From Bacteroidaceae bacterium (GTDB lineage Bacteria > Bacteroidota > Bacteroidia > Bacteroidales > Bacteroidaceae): a DNA stretch of 64,000 nucleotides. Both the position numbers and the translations under genes were made by a program. Positions 9,065-17,024 of the stretch are shown piece by piece. Location of the stretch: NCBI GenBank assembly GCA_017547165.1, contig JAFYQK010000013.1, positions 62,001 through 126,000 of the forward strand, in the 5' to 3' direction. Every line of letters begins with the position of its first letter. Positions within the stretch are counted from its first letter, which is position 1. The notes beneath the pieces are model-generated. The model had not been told where the DNA came from, did not search any database, and saw only the letters and a program-made list of their open reading frames with translations.

Positions 9065-11167
9065 TCAACTAATATTGCTCCAGTCCATTTCATCACGCTT
9101 AAGATAGCGCATGCGGTCAACAAGAATTCGGTTCTCCGAACTTGAAAGCATTGGGTCTGCATCAAGTATCTCCGAAGCCATATCGCGGGCCAGTTGTACA
9201 ATCTGACCATCCTTGGCAAGATTGGCGAGCTTCAAATCAAAAGCAATACCACTCTGTTGTGTTCCCTCAAGGTCACCAGGACCTCTGAAACGCAAATCTG
9301 CCTCGGCAATTTCAAATCCATCGTTGGTTTCTGTCATTATATCAATACGACGGCGAGTGTCCTTGGAAAGGTCGTATTTAGTAACCAAAATGCAATAACT
9401 CTGACTTGCGCCACGACCTACCCTGCCTCGTAACTGATGCAATTGAGCCAACCCAAAACGCTCAGCATTCTGTATCACCATCACAGATGCATTGGGGACA
9501 TTTACTCCTACCTCAATCACGGTTGTTGCCACCAATATCTGCGTTTCTCCAGACACAAACCTTTGCATTTCAGCCTCTTTATCGGATGGTTTCATTTGCC
9601 CGTGCACCATGCTGATTTTGTATTGAGGAAACACCTTTTGTAAATGTACATAAGCAGCCTCAACATTCTTCAAATCAAGCTTTTCGCTCTCTTTGACGAG
9701 AGGATACACCATATATACTTGCCGTCCCTCCTGTATCTGCGCATTAATGCCATTATAAAGTTTCTCAGGCGCGTTATCGTACATATGCGTTGTTTGAATA
9801 GGCTTACGACCTGGTGGCAATTCGTCAATAACAGAGACATCCAAATCGCCATAAAGAGTCATTGCCAGGGTGCGTGGAATTGGAGTTGCTGTCATGACAA
9901 GAATATGTGGAGGTGTTGAATTTTTCTCCCACAACTTTGCTCTTTGCGCAACTCCAAAACGATGCTGTTCGTCTATAACCACAAGTCCTAGATTTGCAAA
10001 CTGAACATTATCTTCTATAACAGCATGAGTACCTACAAGTATCTGCACCTCACCAGATTGCAAACCATCGAACACCGACTTGCGACGCTTGCCTTTTACC
10101 ATACCTGTAAGCAGTTCCACACGTACAGGCATATCACCAAGCATCTTCCTGAAAGTGGCCAGATGCTGCTCGGCAAGTATTTCTGTTGGAGCCATAATAC
10201 ATGCCTGATAGCCATTGTCCAAAGCTATAAGCATAGTCATAAGGGCCACCATGGTCTTACCCGAACCCACATCACCCTGAACAAGACGATTCATCTGTCG
10301 ACCAGATTTCATATCGGCATGCATCTCGCGAATAACCCTTTTCTGTGCCTCCGTCAATTGAAACGGTAAATTATTAGAATAGAAGCTATTAAAGTATGTG
10401 CCTACCCTTGAGAACACATGTCCCCGAATAGTCCCCTGACGCAGACGAGCGTAGCGTAGAACAGAGAGTTGAACATAAAACAGTTCCTCGAACTTCAAGC
10501 GATAGTTGGCCTGGGTGAGTTCTTGAGAAGTGCTCGGATAATGCGCCATGCGGAGAGCCTCATCCAAAGACACCATACACAATCGTGCAAGCATGTTGCG
10601 AGGCAAAGTATCAACAATAGAAGCAGGCGGTATCTGGCGTAACAAGGTACTCGTGAATTTTTCCAATGTGCGCGAATTCACTCCAGCCTTCTTCATCTTC
10701 TCTGTGGTCTGATAGTATGGTTGCATACTCATCTTGCTAAGCATAAGTGTGTCCGCCGGATCTACATCTGGATGATTAAGATTAATCCTTCCATTAAAAA
10801 CAGAAGGACGACCAAAAAGAATATAGTCGGTATGTAACTTTACACTCTTAAGGATGTATTGTTGTGAATTGAACCATACACAATCGACCCACCCATAACC
10901 ATCGGTAAAATGACCAACAAGGCGTTTCTTCCTTCCCTCGCCCATTTGCTCAAAGCTGACAAAACGACCCTTGACCTGAACAAAAGGCATATCAGAGGTC
11001 AATTCCGAAGTTCGATAAAGCCTGCTACGATCGATATGCTTATAGGGGAAATAATACAACAAATCTTCCCAGGCCTGCAACCCGAGCTCCTTCTGTAATA
11101 GTTCGGCCCTTTTCGGACCGATACCGGGCAGATACGTTAGTGGTGTTTCAAGAAGAGCAGAACTCAC
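9065..11167 (-). CDS. recG: ATP-dependent DNA helicase RecG
   Basis: A 700-residue superfamily 2 helicase that remodels stalled replication forks and Holliday junctions. The N-terminal wedge/OB domain includes TYLPGIGPKRAELL at 12-25. Helicase motif I is GDVGSGKT near 297, motif II (DEQH) near 394, motif III is TATPIPRT, and motif VI is QLRGRVGRG. A C-terminal TRG-like region closes the protein. Length agrees with the family (680-710). Downstream are about 165 bp of AT-rich DNA before ndk; upstream is the DJ-1 gene in the same orientation with a 68-bp gap. Confidence 0.97.
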   Translation of the reverse strand: MSSALLETPLTYLPGIGPKRAELLQKELGLQAWEDLLYYFPYKHIDRSRLYRTSELTSDMPFVQVKGRFVSFEQMGEGRKKRLVGHFTDGYGWVDCVWFNSQQYILKSVKLHTDYILFGRPSVFNGRINLNHPDVDPADTLMLSKMSMQPYYQTTEKMKKAGVNSRTLEKFTSTLLRQIPPASIVDTLPRNMLARLCMVSLDEALRMAHYPSTSQELTQANYRLKFEELFYVQLSVLRYARLRQGTIRGHVFSRVGTYFNSFYSNNLPFQLTEAQKRVIREMHADMKSGRQMNRLVQGDVGSGKTMVALMTMLIALDNGYQACIMAPTEILAEQHLATFRKMLGDMPVRVELLTGMVKGKRRKSVFDGLQSGEVQILVGTHAVIEDNVQFANLGLVVIDEQHRFGVAQRAKLWEKNSTPPHILVMTATPIPRTLAMTLYGDLDVSVIDELPPGRKPIQTTHMYDNAPEKLYNGINAQIQEGRQVYMVYPLVKESEKLDLKNVEAAYVHLQKVFPQYKISMVHGQMKPSDKEAEMQRFVSGETQILVATTVIEVGVNVPNASVMVIQNAERFGLAQLHQLRGRVGRGASQSYCILVTKYDLSKDTRRRIDIMTETNDGFEIAEADLRFRGPGDLEGTQQSGIAFDLKLANLAKDGQIVQLARDMASEILDADPMLSSSENRILVDRMRYLKRDEMDWSNIS

Positions 11168-11235
11168 AGAAGTTTATTTTACAGGACTTTAAGGACTCTG
11201 AGACCTTAAAGACCTTAATGTCCTATTCTATTCCT

Positions 11236-11790
11236 TTAACCAAGCAACTGATTGTAAATCATTCCCTCGCGCAAAGGAGCAACTGCCTCTACACCAAGGA
11301 AAGACTCTGCTATAGCATAACCAAACTCCATTGCGGCAGCTGGACCGCGACCGGTAATAAACTGTCCGTCCTTAGTAACTATCTCACCAGTATATTCTGC
11401 ACCAGTCAGTTGACCTTCAACTCCAGGGTAACAAGTAGCCTTAACCCCTTCCAAAATACCCAAATGGCCGAAAACCATTGGTGCGGCGCATATTGCCGCC
11501 AAAGGCTTACCTTGGGCATGATGAGCAAGAATTTCCTTGCGAAGAGGTTCACAAGCATCAAGGTTGGTACTACCTGGAAGGCCTCCTGGTAAAACAAGCA
11601 TATCAGCACTTGAAAAATCTATTTCTGTCATCAAAGCATCTGCCACAATACCTACACCATGAGCACTGTACACAACCTTCTCATCGGTTATACTCACCGT
11701 CTGCACTTCAAGACCAACACGACGCATAATATCAAGTGGTGCCAATGCTTCTATATCCTCAAATCCCGTAGCTAAAAATTGGTATATCAT
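11236..11790 (-). CDS. DJ-1/PfpI family protein (YajL-like)
   Basis: 184 residues with the complete DJ-1 fold signature: a conserved acidic pair at Glu11/Glu14, LVLPGG at 66-71, and the nucleophile elbow AICAAPMVFG with Cys101. Family members act as chaperone, glyoxalase or deglycase-type stress proteins; which one applies here cannot be read from sequence. It is cytoplasmic with no signal peptide. It is divergent from nadK, with a probable promoter at 11819-11852. The product may share a transcript with recG, because only 68 bp separate them and no terminator is visible. Confidence 0.92.
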   Translation of the reverse strand: MIYQFLATGFEDIEALAPLDIMRRVGLEVQTVSITDEKVVYSAHGVGIVADALMTEIDFSSADMLVLPGGLPGSTNLDACEPLRKEILAHHAQGKPLAAICAAPMVFGHLGILEGVKATCYPGVEGQLTGAEYTGEIVTKDGQFITGRGPAAAMEFGYAIAESFLGVEAVAPLREGMIYNQLLG

Positions 11791-11818
11791 AATATCTGTA
11801 TTTGGTTAGTTCATTGTA

Positions 11819-11852
11819 CAAAGATAATGATTTTTAGACGAAAAAACGCAAA
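11819..11852 (-). promoter_or_regulatory. Promoter of the DJ-1 gene
   Basis: On the - strand, TTTG (11852-11849) is followed after 22 nt by TATCTTTG (11826-11819), then 29 bp to the ATG. The spacing is slightly longer than the usual 19-21 nt. Confidence 0.6.
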
Positions 11853-11859
11853 AATATAT

Positions 11860-11867
11860 TAACTTTG
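11860..11867 (+). promoter_or_regulatory. -7 box for nadK
   Basis: TAACTTTG, 27 bp before the nadK ATG, overlaps the divergent DJ-1 promoter region. The two genes therefore share a compact ~100-bp regulatory interval. Confidence 0.5.
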
Positions 11868-11893
11868 TGCACGAATAAGTTAATTACACACGA

Positions 11894-12775
11894 ATGAAGA
11901 AACTTCGCTTCGCTATATTTGGCAACACTCATCAGGCCAAGAAATCGGCTTGCGTGCAAGAATTGATTGACAAACTGAACGAGCACAATGCCACCTTGCT
12001 GATAGATGCGGCTTTCTATCAATATCTCACCCAAAAACTACACATCGTTGTCAATCCCGAGGAATTGATAGAGGATAGCGTCTTTGATGCAGACTTTGCC
12101 ATCTCTTTGGGAGGAGATGGAACTTTTCTTGAGGCGGCACGCCGTGTTGGCGACAAGGGGATTCCGGTTTTCGGCATAAACATGGGGCGACTTGGATTTC
12201 TCGCCGACTATCAGGCAGAGGACATTGCTTCGGTTATAGAAAACATCTATAATGGAAGTTATCGCGTAGAGGAACGCACCGTGCTGATGGTGAGCAAGAA
12301 GAACAATGACCTTGAAGGATATCCATATGCACTGAACGAAGTTGCTGTTTTGAAACACGACAACTCTTCGATGATCAGTATTGACGTATGGATAAACGGC
12401 GAGTTTCTCACCACCTACCAAGCCGACGGACTTATAGCGAACACATCTACGGGAAGTACTGGTTATGCTCTCTCGGTAGGCGGACCCATTATTGTGCCTG
12501 GCACTAAAATCATTGGTTTAGCACCTGTTGCTCCACATTCGCTCACCGTGCGTCCATTAACCTTCTCGGCAGATGCGGTAATAAAAATGAAAGTTAAGAG
12601 CCGCTCTCACAATTTCCTTCTTTCTATTGACGGACGAAGCGAGTCGTCTCACGAGAACACCACTATTACAATACAACGCGCTCCATACACCATAAATGTA
12701 TTAAAAAGGGGTGAAGGAAGTTTCTTCCGCACCCTACGAGAGAAACTCATGTGGGGTGCAGATTCACGCGAATGA
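11894..12775 (+). CDS. nadK: NAD kinase
   Basis: Phosphorylates NAD to NADP. The 293-residue protein has the GGDGT motif at 73-77 (catalytic Asp75), the NE/D region in 'ALNEVAVLKHD' and the diacylglycerol-kinase-like glycine-rich loop 'TSTGSTGYALSVGGP' near 182-196. Length is normal. It is transcribed away from the DJ-1/recG genes. The next gene, an ABC exporter, belongs to a region that looks rearranged, so the nadK stop is a candidate left boundary of accessory DNA. Confidence 0.96.
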   Translation: MKKLRFAIFGNTHQAKKSACVQELIDKLNEHNATLLIDAAFYQYLTQKLHIVVNPEELIEDSVFDADFAISLGGDGTFLEAARRVGDKGIPVFGINMGRLGFLADYQAEDIASVIENIYNGSYRVEERTVLMVSKKNNDLEGYPYALNEVAVLKHDNSSMISIDVWINGEFLTTYQADGLIANTSTGSTGYALSVGGPIIVPGTKIIGLAPVAPHSLTVRPLTFSADAVIKMKVKSRSHNFLLSIDGRSESSHENTTITIQRAPYTINVLKRGEGSFFRTLREKLMWGADSRE

Positions 12776-12811
12776 TATCAAATACACAAACACATCAATA
12801 AAATAAAACAT

Positions 12812-12921
12812 ACATCATTTTGAGTTAAACCAGACATTACTTTGAGTCAGTTCAAACATTACTTTGAATGAACCCAAACATTACTTTGATTGAAGACAGG
12901 CATTACGACGTTTGATTTTCA
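12812..12921. repeat. Five 22-bp direct repeats upstream of the ABC exporter
   Basis: Units begin at 12812, 12834, 12856, 12878 and 12900, an exact 22-bp period. The core of the middle three is ACATTACTTTGA; the first and last are degenerate. The array ends 27 bp before the ABC start codon. Two helical turns per unit put every core on the same face of the DNA, as expected for a row of regulator sites (for example LytTR-type direct repeats). The binding protein is unknown. Confidence 0.8.
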
Positions 12922-12948
12922 AGAAAAAAGCATCTTAATTCCACCGAT

Positions 12949-14604
12949 ATGATAAAGACACAACAAGTAAAAAACCTCACATCATGGCTTTGGCATACAA
13001 GTCAAGGTTTCAGACAGAAGTCGGTTCTAAATGTGTTGCTCGGGTTGATTACGGTAGGTATGGATTTTGCTTTCATCTGGGCAACCAAAATGACAATCGA
13101 CACCGCCACATCACAAAGCGAAAGACCGTTGTGGATGGGGTGCGCCATACTGATAGGCATTGGATTTGCAAATATTGGATTCTCCTTTGCCCACCGATGG
13201 TCAGAGGCTCTATTGGGTGTAAAAAGCCAAAACCTGATGCAGCTCAAAGCCTTTTCCAGACTGATGAACAGCGTTTGGATTGGCAAAGAGCAGTTCCATT
13301 CGGGGGATGTGATGAACCGTCTCATAAGGGATGCCCACGAAATAACTACCATCATTACCGACACCCTGCCTGCCGCAATGTGCGTGATGGTGAGACTACT
13401 TCTTGCTTTTGCCTATCTCTTTTATTTCGACTCGTGGCTTGCGGTACTCATTGTGCTGGTGGCACCCTTATTCCTGCTTCTGAGCAAAATATACATCAAC
13501 AAGATGAAAAGGCTCACCAGCGAGATCAGGCAAACCGACAGCCGGATACAAAGCATACTTCAAGAGAGCATCCAGCACCGTATGCTGCTAAAGACCTTGG
13601 AACAAACTGAAGGTATGGTAAAAAAACTGCAAGGCAAGCAGCAACATCTCCAACAACAGGTGAGGCATCGAACCATTTTTTCCAGCTTCAGCGGACTCAC
13701 CGTAAATTTCGGGTTTACCGCCGGCTACCTGATCACGTTCATTTGGGGTGTTTACCGCATGGATGCAGGAACCATCACATATGGCACGATGTTGGCATTC
13801 ATACAATTGGTGGGACAGATACAAGGTCCTTTCCGTGACATGACACGTTTCGTGCCTGCTATTGTCAGCGCACTGACAGCAGCAGAGAGGCTGCAACAGC
13901 TTGAAGAGACGCAATTGGAGAAAAGAGGCGAAAAACAGGAACTGTCACGCCCGGTTGGTATACGGTTAGAAAATATCAGCTATAAATACAAGGACGGACA
14001 TCGCCACATCCTTAAAAACTTCTCTTACGATTTCGTTCCAGGCAGTTCAACCGCCATCCTGGGTGAGACAGGAGCAGGCAAGACCACACTGATACGCCTC
14101 ATCCTGGCCCTTCTGTCTCCCAATGAGGGAAAAGTGGAATTCTACAATTCACATTCCAACACTACCGCCTCACCCGCCACACGCTGCAATCTGATATATG
14201 TACCCCAAGGAAACACCTTGCTAAGTGGCACAATACGCCAGAACCTCCTCCTTGGCAACGAGAATGCAACAGAAGAAGAGCTCTCTGAAGCGCTTCGACT
14301 GGCCTGCGCTGACTTTGTTTTCTCACTGCCGCAAGGCATGGACACGATGTGCGGAGAGGGGGGCACTGGACTTTCCGAGGGGCAGGCCCAACGCATTGCA
14401 ATAGCCCGATCATTGCTGAGAAATGGCAGTATCCTGCTTCTGGACGAGGCCACAAGTGCTCTTGACCAAGAAACGGAAAACCTACTTATAAGCAACATAT
14501 CCAACATTGCAAGGAGAAGAAACCTGACAACTATCTTCATCACCCACCGCCCTGCCATAGTGGATTACTGTGCCAACGTCTTGCACCTGGAAAGAATAAA
14601 ATAA
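12949..14604 (+). CDS. ABC exporter, fused permease and ATPase
   Basis: 551 residues. Residues 1-~320 carry about six membrane helices of a type I exporter domain. From ~345 a nucleotide-binding domain follows with Walker A (GETGAGKTT near 372), a Q-loop (VPQGNTLLSG), the signature LSEGQAQR, Walker B (ILLLDEATSALD) and the switch His (ITHRP). All ATPase residues are intact, so it should hydrolyse ATP as a homodimer. The substrate is unknown; nothing in the neighbourhood defines it. A paralogous but truncated NBD lies at 18117-18668, about 70% identical by eye. The gene sits behind the 22-bp repeat array and ends at a strong hairpin. Confidence 0.93.
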   Translation: MIKTQQVKNLTSWLWHTSQGFRQKSVLNVLLGLITVGMDFAFIWATKMTIDTATSQSERPLWMGCAILIGIGFANIGFSFAHRWSEALLGVKSQNLMQLKAFSRLMNSVWIGKEQFHSGDVMNRLIRDAHEITTIITDTLPAAMCVMVRLLLAFAYLFYFDSWLAVLIVLVAPLFLLLSKIYINKMKRLTSEIRQTDSRIQSILQESIQHRMLLKTLEQTEGMVKKLQGKQQHLQQQVRHRTIFSSFSGLTVNFGFTAGYLITFIWGVYRMDAGTITYGTMLAFIQLVGQIQGPFRDMTRFVPAIVSALTAAERLQQLEETQLEKRGEKQELSRPVGIRLENISYKYKDGHRHILKNFSYDFVPGSSTAILGETGAGKTTLIRLILALLSPNEGKVEFYNSHSNTTASPATRCNLIYVPQGNTLLSGTIRQNLLLGNENATEEELSEALRLACADFVFSLPQGMDTMCGEGGTGLSEGQAQRIAIARSLLRNGSILLLDEATSALDQETENLLISNISNIARRRNLTTIFITHRPAIVDYCANVLHLERIK

Positions 14605-14621
14605 TTATTTTAAAAATAAAA

Positions 14622-14661
14622 CAATAGCAACCATTACCTTTACAAGTAATCGTTGCTATTG
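14622..14661. terminator. Bidirectional terminator between ABC exporter and DUF gene
   Basis: A 16-bp stem with one mismatch (CAATAGCAACCATTAC at 14622-14637 against 14646-14661) and an 8-nt loop lies between convergent genes. T-rich DNA follows on the - strand and a weaker T-rich stretch on the + strand. Confidence 0.85.
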
Positions 14662-14697
14662 CCTTTAATTAACTAAGTTTTTACTTTTAACCGACAA

Positions 14698-15303
14698 CTA
14701 TTCTTCACCGGTATATTCTTGTTCTATAATCACTTCATCAACCATAAAACGAGAAGTGGTCATAAAGCCCAAATAGGGTGAATGAACCGATCTTCTCCAA
14801 CGCAATAACTCTATGTTGTCATAGGACAAAATAAGTCTGCCTCCTTTGTATTCTATTACAAATTCGATTTCTTTATTTTTTCCATCTGGCAACTTAATTT
14901 TGATTTCTTCACCTTCGTCAAAATTAAATTTACCCTTGTTATAAGTGCACGCGATGAACTTGTTTTCCCTGAACAAGAAAGCTAATCTATTGAATTTCTC
15001 ATCCATATCAAAAAGAACGGCAGAAAAATGCTCATCCTTTATCTTAGGAAACACAAGCTTCATTGTTATCTTAAAATCATACTCGATAACAATAGGTAAA
15101 TCGGCATTAGACGATATATAAAGGCCCTCCTCCTTTACTTCCATATCTAATTTACCTGTTTTAATAAGGGCACTTACCTCCTTATCTACATATTCTTTCC
15201 AATTTAAAGTACCGACACCATCAAAAGTGTCAGTAATTTTTATTTGTGCGAATGACACTGATGCAATACACACAACAAAAAATAAAGCACAAATCTTCTT
15301 CAT
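14698..15303 (-). CDS. Secreted protein of unknown function
   Basis: 201 residues from the ATG at 15303, which opens a clear signal peptide (MKKICALFFVVCIASVSFAQ). A start 11 codons further upstream is possible but would overlap the preceding gene. The mature part is beta-rich and resembles a jelly-roll or concanavalin-like module (alternating strands such as 'LRFRENKFIACTYNKGKF', 'KGGRLILSYDNIELLRWRRS') without recognisable catalytic residues. It starts 1 nt after the stop of the PEGA gene, so the two are co-transcribed and probably work together in the periplasm or at the outer membrane. Confidence 0.8.
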   Translation of the reverse strand: MKKICALFFVVCIASVSFAQIKITDTFDGVGTLNWKEYVDKEVSALIKTGKLDMEVKEEGLYISSNADLPIVIEYDFKITMKLVFPKIKDEHFSAVLFDMDEKFNRLAFLFRENKFIACTYNKGKFNFDEGEEIKIKLPDGKNKEIEFVIEYKGGRLILSYDNIELLRWRRSVHSPYLGFMTTSRFMVDEVIIEQEYTGEE

Positions 15304-15304
15304 A

Positions 15305-15970
15305 CTACTTCTCGCCAATACGTTGTTGCATTTCATTAATCAGAGGCTGATACTTTTTGAGAACTCTTGTCCAAGGTTTATAACCAGAATCACCAGGAGA
15401 ATTCAAAGGTGCAATTTCTGAAGAAATACGAACTTGATATGCTAAACCGTCATTTGTAATTTCCTTGATTTGAACCATGGTTCTAACCTTCAAATCTGAC
15501 TGAGGAAATCTAGCAACAATCCAAGCTGTATTCATAAATCCAGATGCCTTATCTGAAGTCTTCATTTCATCAAAATAATTGAGCAAAACCTGAGTCAACA
15601 ATTTCCATGCCTGTGACTCGTCTATACCCTCTCTTACATTGATTGTAAAATATTTATTTGCATGTGATGACTCCTCAGAGGCTCCAAGAGATTCATCTAC
15701 AACCATGTCAATAGCTATTGTCTTTCGTGAGTCATTCTTATATACTCTGATTGTTTTTTCAACATAACCTGCAGCTTCTACACGTACATTGAAAAATTCA
15801 TCGTTTCTTTTAAAATCCAAAACATATAAACCATCGGCCACATAACTACCGTTAACGTAAATTTTGGCTGTCTCTGGATTTGTAACAACCTTAATCTTCT
15901 TTGCATACAATTCGTTACTAAACACAAAACATGCCATTAATGCAAAAATAACTGCTAGAAACTTTTTCAT
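15305..15970 (-). CDS. PEGA-domain secreted protein
   Basis: 221 residues with a signal peptide (ending about residue 23, NELYAKK). A PEGA-type beta-sandwich domain at ~25-90 (VVTNPETAKIYVNGSYVADG ... VRVEAAGYVEKTIRVY) is followed by an unassigned alpha/beta domain to the C terminus (DESQAWKLLTQVLLNYFDEM ...). PEGA domains mark envelope proteins that hold surface-layer or cell-wall contacts. It is the first gene of a two-gene operon with the protein at 14698. Its probable promoter is 350 bp upstream, leaving a long leader that contains the inverted-repeat structure at 16061-16194. Confidence 0.85.
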   Translation of the reverse strand: MKKFLAVIFALMACFVFSNELYAKKIKVVTNPETAKIYVNGSYVADGLYVLDFKRNDEFFNVRVEAAGYVEKTIRVYKNDSRKTIAIDMVVDESLGASEESSHANKYFTINVREGIDESQAWKLLTQVLLNYFDEMKTSDKASGFMNTAWIVARFPQSDLKVRTMVQIKEITNDGLAYQVRISSEIAPLNSPGDSGYKPWTRVLKKYQPLINEMQQRIGEK

Positions 15971-16433
15971 ATTCCTTTTATTTAAAATCCTCCTACTCTT
16001 TTATCGGTTTTTCAGAATCACACCGTTGTCCCTTGGGTGAAATACATACGCACAAAAAAAGCGTGGAACAATTAGATTATTCTTCAACCTAAGGTGTTTG
16101 GCGTAACCTTTCTAACAGAACAACTAAAAGCCCACGCCTATCTAGCGTGAGCATTTCAGCATCATTCTCGTTAGAATCCTTTTAGTCGCCAAACTTTTAG
16201 ATTGCAAGAATAAAGCTAAAACGCTTTTCCAATATGTTTAAATGTGCATAATAACTATATGCAATTATTTCATAGGCTATCTATTTTATTATTAATAATA
16301 CCAATTTTTATGTAACTAAGGATTTATGTATGCAAAGATACTAAAAAAAATAATATTAGACGCGTACTAGATAAATTTTACTATTGGTGTCCGATATTTT
16401 ATCCAAACCGGCCAATGCCAGTCTGTTCTCTGC
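15971..16433 (-). ncRNA. 463-bp intergenic region with candidate structured leader or small RNA
   Basis: No coding frame is convincing here. A TATCTTTG -7 box on the - strand (16340-16333) would start a transcript that crosses several complementary blocks before the PEGA ATG. CGCCAAAC (16187-16194) pairs with 16096-16103; CTTTTAGT (16179-16186) pairs with 16123-16130; GTTAGAA (16170-16176) pairs with 16110-16116; and a CCCACGC/GCGTGAG hairpin lies at 16131-16151. The second and third helices cross each other, giving a pseudoknot or two alternative folds. On the - strand a run of seven T at 16054-16060 follows the last helix and could end a free small RNA of about 270 nt. Not recognised as tmRNA, RNase P, SRP or a known riboswitch. 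Confidence 0.4.
16333..16340 (-). promoter_or_regulatory. -7 box for the structured leader / PEGA operon
   Basis: TATCTTTG on the - strand in an AT-rich interval. It is the only good -7 box between nrdG copy 1 and the PEGA gene. Confidence 0.5.
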
Positions 16434-16934
16434 TCACCTATGCCACTCCTCCACCCTACCTGAGACAAGGGTTTTCTGAACGTCAATGAGTCTTTGATTT
16501 GATGAGCCACGGAAAAGCAGTTCTACATCACGTTGAGCAAGAACAAAAGGACCATCAACCAAGACATCAATATGATGCAGGAGTGACATGACATGCGGAT
16601 TGGCCTGCGCTATGATATCCTCCCAAACATAGCCCGTATAGCACCACACACTCTTGTCGGTTTCTGACTTTATCCTTCTACATAGTTCGGCACAAGTCTC
16701 TGCCTGGAGTAAAGGATCTCCACCTGACAGGGTCACATGAGAGATGGGATCGCTCTGTATCACCAGCATAAGTTCCTCTACAGTATACTCCTCTCCAGCC
16801 AGTTCGTTCCACGATTCGGGGTTGTGACATCCCAGACACCTGTGCCTGCACCCCGCCATATATATACTGGTGCGGAAACCGGGGCCATCCACCGTTGTGC
16901 ATTCAACAATATCCAAAACTCTCAACTTCTTCAT
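16434..16934 (-). CDS. nrdG: Anaerobic ribonucleotide reductase activating protein, copy 1
   Basis: A radical-SAM activase that installs the glycyl radical on NrdD. The 166 residues carry the CxxxCxxC cluster motif (Cys29, Cys33, Cys36 in AGCRHRCLGC), the GGDPLLQ SAM-contact motif and GSSNQRLIDVQ near the C terminus. All catalytic residues are intact. It is roughly 70% identical by eye to the second copy at 20171-20674, too divergent for a recent duplication, so this copy was probably acquired from a related species. Its partner nrdD upstream is truncated, so this NrdG would have to act on the intact NrdD encoded at 20763-22970. Confidence 0.93.
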   Translation of the reverse strand: MKKLRVLDIVECTTVDGPGFRTSIYMAGCRHRCLGCHNPESWNELAGEEYTVEELMLVIQSDPISHVTLSGGDPLLQAETCAELCRRIKSETDKSVWCYTGYVWEDIIAQANPHVMSLLHHIDVLVDGPFVLAQRDVELLFRGSSNQRLIDVQKTLVSGRVEEWHR

Positions 16935-16955
16935 AAATGCTATATATAAATAATG

Positions 16956-17001
16956 AGAAAAAAAATGGTCAGCAATTGCGGTTGCAATTACCGACCATTA
17001 T
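16956..17001 (-). terminator. Terminator-like hairpin between nrdD copy 1 and nrdG copy 1
   Basis: An inverted repeat (AATGGTC ... GACCATT, with inner complementary AATTGC blocks) is followed on the - strand by eight T. It lies in the nrdD-nrdG gap, and the second copy has a hairpin of different sequence in the same position. It probably lowers nrdG expression relative to nrdD. Confidence 0.75.
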
Positions 17002-17024
17002 ATTCCTTGGGACTTGCGTCCTTA

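Noticed and set aside
16061..16194. Integron attC-like or tmRNA-like element
   Set aside because: The GTTAGAA/TTCTAAC blocks do not fit the attC consensus, and tmRNA end motifs are missing; kept only as an unknown structured region.
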